Assembly (NCBI GenBank): GCA_016203765.1
Contig: JACQMB010000145.1
Location: 62,001-126,000, forward strand
Direction: 5' to 3'
DNA length: 64,000 nt
From: Deltaproteobacteria bacterium
Lineage (GTDB): Bacteria; UBA10199; SPLOWO2-01-44-7
Made by a program: the position numbers and the translations under genes. Positions within the stretch are counted from its first letter, which is position 1. Each line of letters starts with the position of its first letter. The notes under the pieces are model-generated. The model saw only the letters and a list, made by a program, of their open reading frames with translations, searched no databases and had not been told where the DNA came from. Shown here one piece after another: positions 8,584 to 16,190 of the stretch.

Positions 8584-9644
8584 ATTTTTTGGAGGTGCGC
8601 GGCCAGGGCCTGGGCGACGGCCTGATGCCCCGCGGGCGTTAAATGGATGTCGTGCTTGAACCGGAATTCCCTTCTTGTTTTCCGGGGATGTTTTTTCAAA
8701 TCGTCGAGGGGATCGTAATAAAAACAGGGGAGTTCATCGGCCAATTCCCGAAACCGCTTTTGCGTGTTGGAGGCGTCGCTGGTCTCCTCCACGTAGGAAT
8801 AAAAAGGGAGCGGCATGAGCAGAACCGGCCGGGGATGGTTTTGAATCCATTCTTTCAAAATGGCCCTCATCAACAGCCAGGAGGGGGAATCGGCCCGTTC
8901 ATACTCGGGGAAGGGTTGATAGCGCGTCATTTTTTGAAAAAAATCCTTCCATCCCTTTTTCCGGATGGCATCGCGAAGCCAGGGGAGCCTTCCCCCCCGT
9001 TCCACCAGCCCCTTTTCCCCGGCGGCGAGTTCGGCCTCCCGGACCGGCCTCGGCGGCGGGGGAACGTTTTTCAAAACGAGCGCCCCGTTCGAACGTTCAA
9101 AATAAGGTTTGGCGTACAAAATGTTTTGTCCCGCCTCATCCTGGTAGATCCGGTAACGGGCGGTGATCCGGCGGATGTTTTCAACCAGGACGGCAAGGAT
9201 CAGGAGGTCGTGTTCCATATCTTTCGCGTACTCCTGATAGGCCAGATATTGCTGGTCGGTCCCGGTCCCCGACAAACCGAAATTGTAAACCTCGCAATCC
9301 GGAAGCAGTTGTTCCAACAGATCGGTGTAGCGCTGTTCGTTGTCCACCCCGTCGCCGGCCGTCTGGGAGTCGCCGAAGACCAGAATGCGCCTTGTCCCGC
9401 GCGGTTTTTGCGGGACAAAATCGCGGCTGGAACGAAAACCGGCGTTATTGATTCGAACCAGATAGCCCCCCGCCTCGTGGGGGATGCGGGCCCTGAGCCC
9501 CGGAATAAACCGGTAGCCGATCCGCGGGTGATAGGCAAAAAGCTGGCGTCCCATAGGCGTTGGGGCCAAGTAATCTCGTTTTTGAGCGTCTGTCAACCGG
9601 CCGGATTGACTTTTTTGAGATACTTCGGTAGGTCCTCCGGTCAT
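8571..9644 (-). CDS. SGNH/GDSL-family hydrolase or O-acetyltransferase domain protein
   Basis: A 357-residue SGNH protein. Block I is LVFGDSQTAGDGV (GDS at 91-93), block II is FGLSGTGTDQQ, and the C-terminal catalytic dyad is in HDIHLTPAGH. There is no strong signal peptide. The ATG at 9644 overlaps the ATG of the divergent formyltransferase gene by two bases (CATG), leaving no intergenic promoter space; the internal Met31 (9554) is a possible alternative start, but the YHPRIGYRFIPG segment after it suggests little would be lost. It probably modifies glycan acyl groups. Confidence 0.7.
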   Translation of the reverse strand: MTGGPTEVSQKSQSGRLTDAQKRDYLAPTPMGRQLFAYHPRIGYRFIPGLRARIPHEAGGYLVRINNAGFRSSRDFVPQKPRGTRRILVFGDSQTAGDGVDNEQRYTDLLEQLLPDCEVYNFGLSGTGTDQQYLAYQEYAKDMEHDLLILAVLVENIRRITARYRIYQDEAGQNILYAKPYFERSNGALVLKNVPPPPRPVREAELAAGEKGLVERGGRLPWLRDAIRKKGWKDFFQKMTRYQPFPEYERADSPSWLLMRAILKEWIQNHPRPVLLMPLPFYSYVEETSDASNTQKRFRELADELPCFYYDPLDDLKKHPRKTRREFRFKHDIHLTPAGHQAVAQALAAHLQKIWEK

Positions 9645-10323
9645 GGCCTCCGAGAAGCGCTATATCACGGCCGGTTGCCGGCCCTGGAACCGGGAAATTT
9701 TCGATCGAACGATTTCCCGCCTGCCGGGGGAATGGAATTTTGTCTCCTCCCCGGAAGAACTGACCCTCGCGTCGATCGCAAAAATCAAACCCCGCCGTCT
9801 CTTTTTTCTCCACTGGTCCTGGAAAGTGCCCGCCGAGATCGTGCAACAATACGAATGTGTCGGTTTTCATCCCGCCGATTTGCCTTTTGGCCGGGGGGGG
9901 ACGCCGGTGCAAAACCTGATTCTGCGGGGCTTCAAGGAGACCAAGCTTTCCGCCTTTCGCATGACCGAAGCGATGGACGCCGGGCCGGTCTATCTCAAGG
10001 AATCTTTGTCGTTGGAGGGGAGGGCCGAAGATATCTATCGCCGGATGACGGAAACCGCTTCCCGAATGATCGCAAAGATTATTGAACAAGAGCCGGTCCC
10101 CGTGCCGCAAACCGGGGAGGTCGTCGTTTTTAAACGCCGCCGGCCGGCCGAAAGCGAAATTCCGCCCCTCGATTCCCTGAACAAACTCTACGACTTCATC
10201 CGGATGCTCGACACCCCCGATTACCCCAAGGCTTTTATCGAACACAACGGCCTTCGCCATGAATTCAGCGAGGCCCGATTGACAAAAGAGGGATTGGAGG
10301 CGAAAGTCAAAATCCGTTTCTGA
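9643..10323 (+). CDS. Sugar-formyltransferase-like protein (methionyl-tRNA formyltransferase fold)
   Basis: A 226-residue protein of the N10-formyl-tetrahydrofolate transferase fold. The active-site strand reads GFHPADLPFGRGGTP with His76, and the catalytic Asp is probably in MDAGPVY (Asp112). The Asn that normally sits two residues before the His is a Gly here, as I recall for a subfamily found in surface-glycan clusters with the same FGRGG and RMTExxDAGPVYLK pattern. Canonical Fmt is about 310 residues, so this is short and lacks the tRNA-binding domain; a 4-aminosugar N-formyl transfer is the more likely role. Gene context supports glycan decoration. Confidence 0.65.
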   Translation: MASEKRYITAGCRPWNREIFDRTISRLPGEWNFVSSPEELTLASIAKIKPRRLFFLHWSWKVPAEIVQQYECVGFHPADLPFGRGGTPVQNLILRGFKETKLSAFRMTEAMDAGPVYLKESLSLEGRAEDIYRRMTETASRMIAKIIEQEPVPVPQTGEVVVFKRRRPAESEIPPLDSLNKLYDFIRMLDTPDYPKAFIEHNGLRHEFSEARLTKEGLEAKVKIRF

Positions 10324-10335
10324 ACGGCTTTTTAT

Positions 10336-11307
10336 ATGACAACGTCATTGAACATCCAGGCGACCTGCGAGGCCATTCGGACCGAAAAGATCGATGTGGA
10401 TATTGGCGGGGAGCCGGCTATCCTTCTCGATTCGGCCGCCCCCTATTTCATTGGCAATTGCCGTGAATTTTTGACCAACATTGCCGGCGCCCAGGAGGCC
10501 CAACTGGAGGGAAGGGAGCCCAGCATCTGGGCGCCGGCGGCCGTTCACACCGCCGCGGCCTATTTGAGAAGGCATAAAATCCCCTTCCGGTTTGCCATGT
10601 CCCCGAGTCCCTTCGCGTTTGAGATCGCGGCGCTTCGCTCCAAGACGGTGCAGTTGGGCCTGGGTGCTTATGCCCTCTTCAATGAGGAAGAACTTTTAAA
10701 AAATCTGGATCATGAGATGGGGCACCTCAGGGATGACAAATTATTGGGGAGTTTTTTCCCCGAACTGGACAAAATCCCGTCTTCGAAAGACGCAAAAAAG
10801 TGGTCCAGAGAGAAGAGTATCAAAATTTGCCGGGCGCACATCACCCTTTTTGAAAGGAGGATGTCTCCGGGAAAAGAAAGGGACGAATTTCGAAAATTGA
10901 CCAAAACCATTTTCGGGGATTTCCGGTCTCTCTCCGATAATAACCTGTGGGTTGCCGAAGGGGTCCTTGCCGAGGCCCTGCGGGCCGGGGAGGAAGTGGC
11001 AGATCCAAGATGGCGGCGGTATCTGCTGGGGCCGCGCTTTATGGATTTCAGTCTCAGTCCCTCGTTGCAGAGAAAATTCAAGGGGTTTGAAATGGTCGAC
11101 GCCAAGGGGAGGCGGATCTTGGACCATCGCTCCATGTGGGTTGCTTTCATGAAGCTGGCCGGCATCTGGGAAGAATTCAAGAAAAGGGGGGATGTGGACC
11201 CGAAACTCATTCAATACTTTGAATCGGACTGTGCAAACGAGATTCGGTTTTTTGAGGCGGCGATTCGCGCCGCCAGGGATTATTTTCCGACCTTGGAACC
11301 ACGTTGA
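10336..11307 (+). CDS. HEXXH-motif protein (putative zinc metallopeptidase)
   Basis: A 323-residue cytoplasmic-looking protein of unrecognised family. Residues 126-130 are HEMGH inside a helix (LLKNLDHEMGHLRDDKLLG), the classic zincin zinc-binding motif. A possible third ligand is a Glu in NNLWVAEGVLAEAL, by analogy with M48/gluzincin proteins. No signal peptide or membrane segment is apparent. It starts 12 bases after the formyltransferase stop and may be cotranscribed. The catalytic prediction rests on the HEXXH alone. Confidence 0.55.
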   Translation: MTTSLNIQATCEAIRTEKIDVDIGGEPAILLDSAAPYFIGNCREFLTNIAGAQEAQLEGREPSIWAPAAVHTAAAYLRRHKIPFRFAMSPSPFAFEIAALRSKTVQLGLGAYALFNEEELLKNLDHEMGHLRDDKLLGSFFPELDKIPSSKDAKKWSREKSIKICRAHITLFERRMSPGKERDEFRKLTKTIFGDFRSLSDNNLWVAEGVLAEALRAGEEVADPRWRRYLLGPRFMDFSLSPSLQRKFKGFEMVDAKGRRILDHRSMWVAFMKLAGIWEEFKKRGDVDPKLIQYFESDCANEIRFFEAAIRAARDYFPTLEPR

Positions 11308-11322
11308 AATTTAAAGTTGTTG

Positions 11323-11338
11323 TTTTTTTTTTTTTTTT
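11323..11338. repeat. 16-base poly-T run
   Basis: Sixteen consecutive T residues lie between the HEXXH gene stop and the start of the cysteine-rich repeat protein gene, 15 bases before the ATG. There is no convincing GC-rich stem before it, so I do not call it an intrinsic terminator. Its length could vary by slippage and change the promoter-to-start spacing. Confidence 0.8.
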
Positions 11339-11352
11339 GATAAAATGCGGCT

Positions 11353-13407
11353 ATGCCTCGGAAACGGCTTTTCGCTGTTTTTATCCTTCTTCCCCTCGTT
11401 TTCGCCGCCGGCTCCGCCCTCGGTTTGGGTGACAGGGGCCAACCCGCGCCGAAAAAGCCTGATAAAAGGGTGATCCAGCGGATCGATGAGAAACCCCGGG
11501 AGAAGGGCTTTTTTGAAAAATTCACCATCCGGCTGAAGGCCCTGGTTTTCACGGTCCGGCGTTGCGGGAACGATCGTGTAGAGGAGGGGGAGGAGTGCGA
11601 TGACGGCAACCGGCTCAACGGCGACGGATGCACCTGCTCTTGCAAATGGGAGCCGGTTCCTCGTGATCACTGCGGAAACAACGTTTGTGAGACAGGGGAA
11701 GCCAACGTCCGTGTCAACGGAGAGGTTCCCCTGGAAGGATGGCCGACCATTTGTTCTGGAGATTGCACCGGTTCCGTAAAGGCCGAATCTCCTCCTCATG
11801 TTTATAATGTTGTCTGCGGGAATTGTTTAATCGACGGGACGGGGGAAGAATGCGACGACGGCAATACCGTCTCCGGTGACGGCTGTAATTCCATCTGCCG
11901 CAGGGAGCCGGTTTGCGGGAACGGAGTCGTGGACGAGGAACTGGACGAGGTCTGCGACGACGGCAACACCAACGACCTGGACGGATGCCGCAACGACTGC
12001 CAGGCCTCCCGGTGCGGTGACGGGTTGGTAACCGTTTGGGAATCGTGTGATGACGGCAATCTTGCCAACGGCGACGGTTGCAACGCCCTCTGCCTCAACG
12101 AACCGGACGGGCCGCCTGATATTCCCGAATGCCCCACGGATCTTCCCTTTGTGGATGAGGAAGATTGCGAGTGTGATGAAGATACGCCTCCCGCCTCCTG
12201 CAACCACAACGGCATCGTGGAGACCGGAGAAGAATGTGACGACGGCAACGACGACGACTCGGATGGCTGCTCCTCGGATTGCCGGGAAGCCTGCCGCCTG
12301 ATCGCCTGCGGGTGCGAGACGCGGTTTTGGACGCGAGAATTCGAGACGGAGCGCGCCGAACCATATGGATTAGTAAAAACAGATGATTGGGGGAGTACCT
12401 ATGCCTTTACTGGCGGGAAGATTTTAAAGCTTGACGCTTGCGGTTTTCGGCGTTGGGAGCGAGACAATGCGGCTACACAGTCATTTGTTGGCGAAACAGG
12501 GGTCGTTGACTCCAGCGGTTACAGTTATGTTGCTTTCCAGTTCTCGTCGTCACCGGGCGGAGTTCAGGACAGTTTTCGCGTCAAGAAAATCTCGCCGTGT
12601 GGAACGTTTTTGTGGGATCGGCTCCAAACAGGAATTACACCCGGCTATCGCATAGGCGTTGTAGGCGATCTCCGCCTGGATGAGGCAGGAAACCTTTTTG
12701 CACTTTTTATCGAAGAAACAGGTGAATTGGATTTTAAATGGCGGATTCATAAATATTCGGCGGCCACGGGAAGCCCCGCCGGCCCGCCTTGGCCCTTGGA
12801 ACTTCCTGATGAAACTGGAAGTTATCTTATGGACGTTGGGCCGGATGGCAACCTTGCCTTGGTTTTTCGAGATGATGCGGATGCCACCCTTACGATCAGG
12901 AAGATTTCTCCGATGGGCGCGGCGATTGCCGGCTTTGGCACATCCTTGGGTGAAACTTCTTTCTCACTTCCGGCCGGAGGCGAACTGCGTCAGCTAAAAA
13001 CAGATGCCGCCGGGAATATTTATCTCTTTGCATACTGGGTTATTGGCCGGGTGGCGGCCATCAAAAAATTTAACCCCTTCGGTATCCCCCTTGCCGAGAT
13101 TCCAATTGGGGAATATAATATGGATGAAAGGTATGCCATCGACCGAGACGGGTTTATCTATTCCGCTGAACACATCTTAAATCCTTTGGGAGACGGAGTG
13201 GATCTGCAGGCCGTGGTTTCCAAGTGGACCCCTGCGGGTGAGCTGGTCTGGACCAACTCCGATCGATTTTCATCTTCTATTCGGACGACGAGTAGAGGTA
13301 TTGGTGTTGGTCCGGATGGCTCTATTCATATGGGTGCATACGATTACGGGTCAGGAGGAAGATCCTTCATCCGCAAACTGACTCCCGACGGGGTCACCGG
13401 GCCCTAA
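11353..13407 (+). CDS. Secreted Myxococcus-type cysteine-rich repeat protein with beta-propeller-like C-terminus
   Basis: A 684-residue exported protein. Residues 1-24 form a signal peptide (KRLFAVFILLPLVFAAGSA). Residues about 70-310 contain five copies of the DUF4215 / Myxococcus cysteine-rich repeat, with the core ECDDGNxxxGDGCxxxC. The remaining 370 residues form repeated blade-like units (GxVxDSSGYSYVAF, LRLDEAGNLFALF, LKTDAAGNIYLFAY, YAIDRDGFIYSAE, IGVGPDGSIHMGAY), typical of NHL/SBBP-like propellers. DUF4215 repeats are abundant in myxobacteria and relatives. The C-terminal half is visibly less GC-rich than the repeat half. The last 14 codons are duplicated 1.3 kb downstream, beyond the next gene. 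Confidence 0.82.
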   Translation: MPRKRLFAVFILLPLVFAAGSALGLGDRGQPAPKKPDKRVIQRIDEKPREKGFFEKFTIRLKALVFTVRRCGNDRVEEGEECDDGNRLNGDGCTCSCKWEPVPRDHCGNNVCETGEANVRVNGEVPLEGWPTICSGDCTGSVKAESPPHVYNVVCGNCLIDGTGEECDDGNTVSGDGCNSICRREPVCGNGVVDEELDEVCDDGNTNDLDGCRNDCQASRCGDGLVTVWESCDDGNLANGDGCNALCLNEPDGPPDIPECPTDLPFVDEEDCECDEDTPPASCNHNGIVETGEECDDGNDDDSDGCSSDCREACRLIACGCETRFWTREFETERAEPYGLVKTDDWGSTYAFTGGKILKLDACGFRRWERDNAATQSFVGETGVVDSSGYSYVAFQFSSSPGGVQDSFRVKKISPCGTFLWDRLQTGITPGYRIGVVGDLRLDEAGNLFALFIEETGELDFKWRIHKYSAATGSPAGPPWPLELPDETGSYLMDVGPDGNLALVFRDDADATLTIRKISPMGAAIAGFGTSLGETSFSLPAGGELRQLKTDAAGNIYLFAYWVIGRVAAIKKFNPFGIPLAEIPIGEYNMDERYAIDRDGFIYSAEHILNPLGDGVDLQAVVSKWTPAGELVWTNSDRFSSSIRTTSRGIGVGPDGSIHMGAYDYGSGGRSFIRKLTPDGVTGP
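13366..13407 (+). repeat. Direct repeat copy 1 (3' end of the repeat-protein gene)
   Basis: This 42-base segment encodes the last codons and stop of the cysteine-rich repeat protein (FIRKLTPDGVTGP). It recurs at 14695-14736 with one mismatch, on the far side of the AAA ATPase gene. It contains a short stem around CCCGACGGGG. Confidence 0.95.
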
Positions 13408-13457
13408 ACTTCCAAAAGTGTAATTTTTCATTGGGGATCGAGGGATTCAAAAAATAA

Positions 13458-13486
13458 TTGACTTTTCTGTAGTTCTTATACAGAAT
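13458..13486 (+). promoter_or_regulatory. Promoter with embedded inverted repeat ahead of the AAA ATPase gene
   Basis: A -35 TTGACT (13458-13463) is separated by 17 bases from a -10-like CAGAAT (13481-13486), only seven bases before the ATG at 13494, so the transcript would be leaderless or nearly so. A perfect 7-base inverted repeat, TTCTGTA (13465-13471) and TACAGAA (13479-13485), separated by seven bases, occupies the spacer and -10, as an operator would. No Shine-Dalgarno sequence precedes the ATG. Confidence 0.5.
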
Positions 13487-13493
13487 AGTCAAT

Positions 13494-14687
13494 ATGGAGA
13501 TAAAGCGGAGTGTTTTTAATAAGTTATACAATGACCTTTCCGTACGTCAGATAACAATCCTTGTCGGCCCGAGGCAAGTCGGTAAAACTTTTTTACTAAG
13601 GGAATTGGATCGACGATTTCAAAAAAAAGGGTTGAAGACCGCCTTTTTTGATTTGGAACAGCCCTCCGATTTGGCCCGTTTTAACGAGCCGGACGCACAA
13701 ATTATTGAGTGGTTGAGCAAGGCAGGCGATGTCATTTTTATCGATGAATTTCATTATTTGAAAAACGCGTCAAAGATTTTCAAAGCCTTGTATGACCGGG
13801 AGGCAAGGGTTAAGATTTATGCTTCGGGCTCCTCAGCGCTGGAGATTCACACCCACCTCAAGGAATCCTTGGCAGGCAGAAAATTTGTCTACCACATTTT
13901 TCCCTGCAGTCTTGAAGAGATGGAACAGGCCGTGCCGAAGGAGACTTTTTGTTATTATTGCATATACGGCGGCATGCCGGGGACCATTCATTTTTCTTCG
14001 GAAGAGATGAAAAAACAGCTTTTAGCCGATATTTTGCAATCGTATCTCCTAAAAGATATCAAGGCGTTGATCCGGGAGGAAAATTTACGCGCCTTTAATC
14101 ATCTTCTCTACCTATTGGCCCAATTTCAGGGAAATATTGTCTCCGTGGAAAGTCTTGGTAAAGAAGTGGGGCTTACGGCCCATACGATCAGTTCTTATTT
14201 GGATATTATGGGGCAGACCTATGTCAATTTTCCGATCTATAGTTACAGCCGCAATTATGGAAATGAGTTGAAAAAATCAAAAAAATATTACCTCTTTGAC
14301 ATTGGAATTAGAAATACCCTATTGAAAAATTTTGCTCCCCTTGAAGAGCGGGAGGATGCGGGGCCGATTGTGGAATCCTATGTTTTTAGTCAATTGCAAA
14401 GGCAGTTATCTCCCGAAACAGAGATACGATTTTGGCGTTTGAAGGGAGGAGAGGAAGTCGATTTTGTTTGGATAAAAAACAGGCAAGCCTATCCCATCGA
14501 GGTAAAACTGAAATGGAAAGGAGGCGAAATTCCAAGCGGATTGAAATCTTATTTGCGCAGATATCCCAAGACAAAGAAGGCGTTTGTCGTAAGCGGGCAG
14601 AGCGGGGAGCAAATCACTTTTGAGGCGATACCGGTTCAGTTTAAAAGTTTTCAGGAGGCGGGCTCCATTCCGAAAGAAATAGGCTGA
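13494..14687 (+). CDS. AAA_14/DUF4143-family ATPase
   Basis: A 397-residue protein of the widespread AAA_14-DUF4143 family. Walker A is GPRQVGKT (25-32), Walker B is VIFIDEF (80-86), and a sensor-type segment reads ASGSSALEIHTHLKESLAGR. The C-terminal DUF4143 half ends in GGEEVDFVWI followed by YPIEVKLKW, a PD-(D/E)xK-like core. The role of this family is poorly known; members are common in accessory DNA. The gene is more AT-rich than its neighbours and lies between two direct copies of the preceding gene's 3' end, which supports acquisition as a cassette. Its promoter region carries an inverted repeat, so self-regulation is possible. Confidence 0.88.
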   Translation: MEIKRSVFNKLYNDLSVRQITILVGPRQVGKTFLLRELDRRFQKKGLKTAFFDLEQPSDLARFNEPDAQIIEWLSKAGDVIFIDEFHYLKNASKIFKALYDREARVKIYASGSSALEIHTHLKESLAGRKFVYHIFPCSLEEMEQAVPKETFCYYCIYGGMPGTIHFSSEEMKKQLLADILQSYLLKDIKALIREENLRAFNHLLYLLAQFQGNIVSVESLGKEVGLTAHTISSYLDIMGQTYVNFPIYSYSRNYGNELKKSKKYYLFDIGIRNTLLKNFAPLEEREDAGPIVESYVFSQLQRQLSPETEIRFWRLKGGEEVDFVWIKNRQAYPIEVKLKWKGGEIPSGLKSYLRRYPKTKKAFVVSGQSGEQITFEAIPVQFKSFQEAGSIPKEIG

Positions 14688-14694
14688 AGGAATT

Positions 14695-14736
14695 TTCATC
14701 CGCAAACTGACCCCCGACGGGGTCACCGGGCCCTAA
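14695..14736 (+). repeat. Direct repeat copy 2 (displaced 3' end)
   Basis: This segment is 42 bases long and differs from 13366-13407 at one position. It retains the coding tail and TAA, but no reading frame leads into it, since the AAA ATPase gene stops eight bases upstream. The mismatch turns the internal stem into a perfect GACCCC/GGGGTC hairpin with a four-base loop. Confidence 0.95.
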
Positions 14737-14744
14737 GCTTAAAA

Positions 14745-15446
14745 CTAAACAATCTTCCTGACCAGCTGAAAGGCCTCCACTTTGGGAAGGCCCACCGCCA
14801 TGCCGCGAAACTGGCTTAAGGTTTCCAAACCGGTGTCGGAACGGGGGAAGGGGAACCGTTTGTTTTCGCCCTTGTAGTGATGCCAGGCGTTCAATTTTTT
14901 TTCCCAGGTGTCCGAGATATCGACAAAGGTATTCGGCTGAAAAGTCGATTGAAAGCCCCAATGACTGCTACAGACGATTTCAAACGTGTAGATTTCTTTG
15001 GGATTGTATTTTCCCGTCGCGCGGCAGGCGGTCTCCACCGCCTTATAGGTAATGCCGTGATCCACATTCACGTCGCAGAGGTGATGGGTGAAAAGGATCG
15101 TGGGACGAAGGCGCTCGATGTGGCTTTCGATCTCCTTGACGAGGGTAATCAACGGGATCGTGTCGAATTGACACGCCTTCCGCTCGAAATTGAAAGTGAT
15201 GTCCGACACCCCCAGATAATTAAGCGCCATTTTGGCCCCCTCAATCCGCGTGGCGCTTTGCTTGCGAAACTCCTCGGAATCGTATTCGCCGAAGGGAAAG
15301 CGGGCCGAAATTCCCTCGCCCAAAAAACAAACGGCGACTTTTGCCCCCCGGTCTATCGCCTTGGCCATCGTTCCGCCGCAACCCAGGACTTCATCGTCGG
15401 GATGGGCGGCAACGACCAAAAGACGGGCCTCTCGATCGAACTGCAT
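14745..15446 (-). CDS. PIG-L/LmbE-family deacetylase
   Basis: A 233-residue GlcNAc-PI de-N-acetylase-family protein. The zinc-binding motif is AHPDDEVLGCGGT (HPDDE at 15-19), and the second ligand motif is the FTHHLCDVNVDHG segment with His residues. The family removes N-acetyl groups from GlcNAc conjugates and related compounds. It stands alone on the minus strand, converging on the ATPase gene and divergent from the next glycan operon. A role in trimming a surface-glycan precursor is inference from location. Confidence 0.88.
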   Translation of the reverse strand: MQFDREARLLVVAAHPDDEVLGCGGTMAKAIDRGAKVAVCFLGEGISARFPFGEYDSEEFRKQSATRIEGAKMALNYLGVSDITFNFERKACQFDTIPLITLVKEIESHIERLRPTILFTHHLCDVNVDHGITYKAVETACRATGKYNPKEIYTFEIVCSSHWGFQSTFQPNTFVDISDTWEKKLNAWHHYKGENKRFPFPRSDTGLETLSQFRGMAVGLPKVEAFQLVRKIV

Positions 15447-15492
15447 CGGCCCTGTCTAATCACTTTTGGGGGGGTTGTCAATCGCCGATACG

Positions 15493-15522
15493 TTGACTTG
15501 CGGCGAGGATTGAGTATATAAA
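15493..15522 (+). promoter_or_regulatory. Sigma-70-type promoter of the second glycan operon
   Basis: TTGACT (15493-15498) is followed by TATATA (15515-15520, 16-base spacer) or TATAAA (15517-15522, 18-base spacer). This lies 22 bases ahead of the first gene of a ten-gene plus-strand run and inside a 97-base divergent intergenic space, which makes it one of the best promoter candidates in the window. Confidence 0.6.
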
Positions 15523-15543
15523 ACCGTTCTTCTAGGGGTTTTC

Positions 15544-16188
15544 ATGGCAACCGAAAATGTCATTTGGGTGACGTGGGACAGACCTTCCGTCCTGCTCAGG
15601 ATCAAGCGTCTTTTCGATTTTCTTTTTGCCCTTGTTTTATTGATGCTCCTGTTCCCCTTGCTGATGGTGCTCGGCCTCTTCGTCAAACTCACCTCTCGCG
15701 GCCCCGTTTTTTATTGTGATGAGCGGGTCGGCCAGAACGGGCGCCTGTTCAGGATGTATAAATTTAGAACCATGTACCGGGACGCGGACCGGATCAAACA
15801 TCAGTTGCTGGACCAAAATGAGATGTCCGGCCCGGTTTTTAAGATGCGGAGGGATCCGCGGGTGACCCCGCTCGGTTTTTTTCTGCGAAAGCACAGTCTG
15901 GATGAGCTTCCCCAGCTTTGGAATATTCTCAGGGGGGATATGAGCATGGTGGGCCCAAGGCCGCCGCTTCCCAAAGAGGTGGAGCAATATGAGCCGTGGC
16001 ACCGGCAACGCCTGTTGGTCAAACCGGGGGCCACCTGCCTCTGGCAAATTCTGGGAAGAAACGACATCGCGGAATTCGATGAGTGGGTTCGCCTCGATTT
16101 GCACTATATTCAAAACTGGTCTCTCCGGCTTGATTTCAAAATTGTCTGTCGGACCGTCTGGGCCGTGATCCGGGGGACCGGCTGTTGA
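15544..16188 (+). CDS. Undecaprenyl-phosphate sugar-1-phosphate transferase (polyprenol PGT)
   Basis: A 214-residue bacterial sugar transferase (PF02397-type, WcaJ/PglC class). One membrane-inserting hydrophobic segment (about residues 20-42) precedes the catalytic domain with [16 protein letters not shown], the [27 protein letters not shown] signature and a C-terminal [12 protein letters not shown]. It would move a sugar phosphate from a UDP-sugar onto undecaprenyl phosphate, the first membrane step of glycan assembly. It leads the operon, as priming transferases often do. The N-terminal CoA-binding-like domain of long WbaP/WcaJ forms is absent, making it the small monotopic type. Confidence 0.9.
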   Translation: MATENVIWVTWDRPSVLLRIKRLFDFLFALVLLMLLFPLLMVLGLFVKLTSRGPVFYCDERVGQNGRLFRMYKFRTMYRDADRIKHQLLDQNEMSGPVFKMRRDPRVTPLGFFLRKHSLDELPQLWNILRGDMSMVGPRPPLPKEVEQYEPWHRQRLLVKPGATCLWQILGRNDIAEFDEWVRLDLHYIQNWSLRLDFKIVCRTVWAVIRGTGC

Positions 16189-16190
16189 AC

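Noticed and set aside
8643..10085. A 480-codon open frame on the plus strand
   Set aside because: It lies antisense to the SGNH gene, which has clear catalytic motifs, and covers part of the formyltransferase gene in another frame; composition is Pro/Gly/Phe-rich without motifs.
11323..11338. Poly-T run as intrinsic terminator
   Set aside because: No GC-rich stem precedes it within 30 bases.
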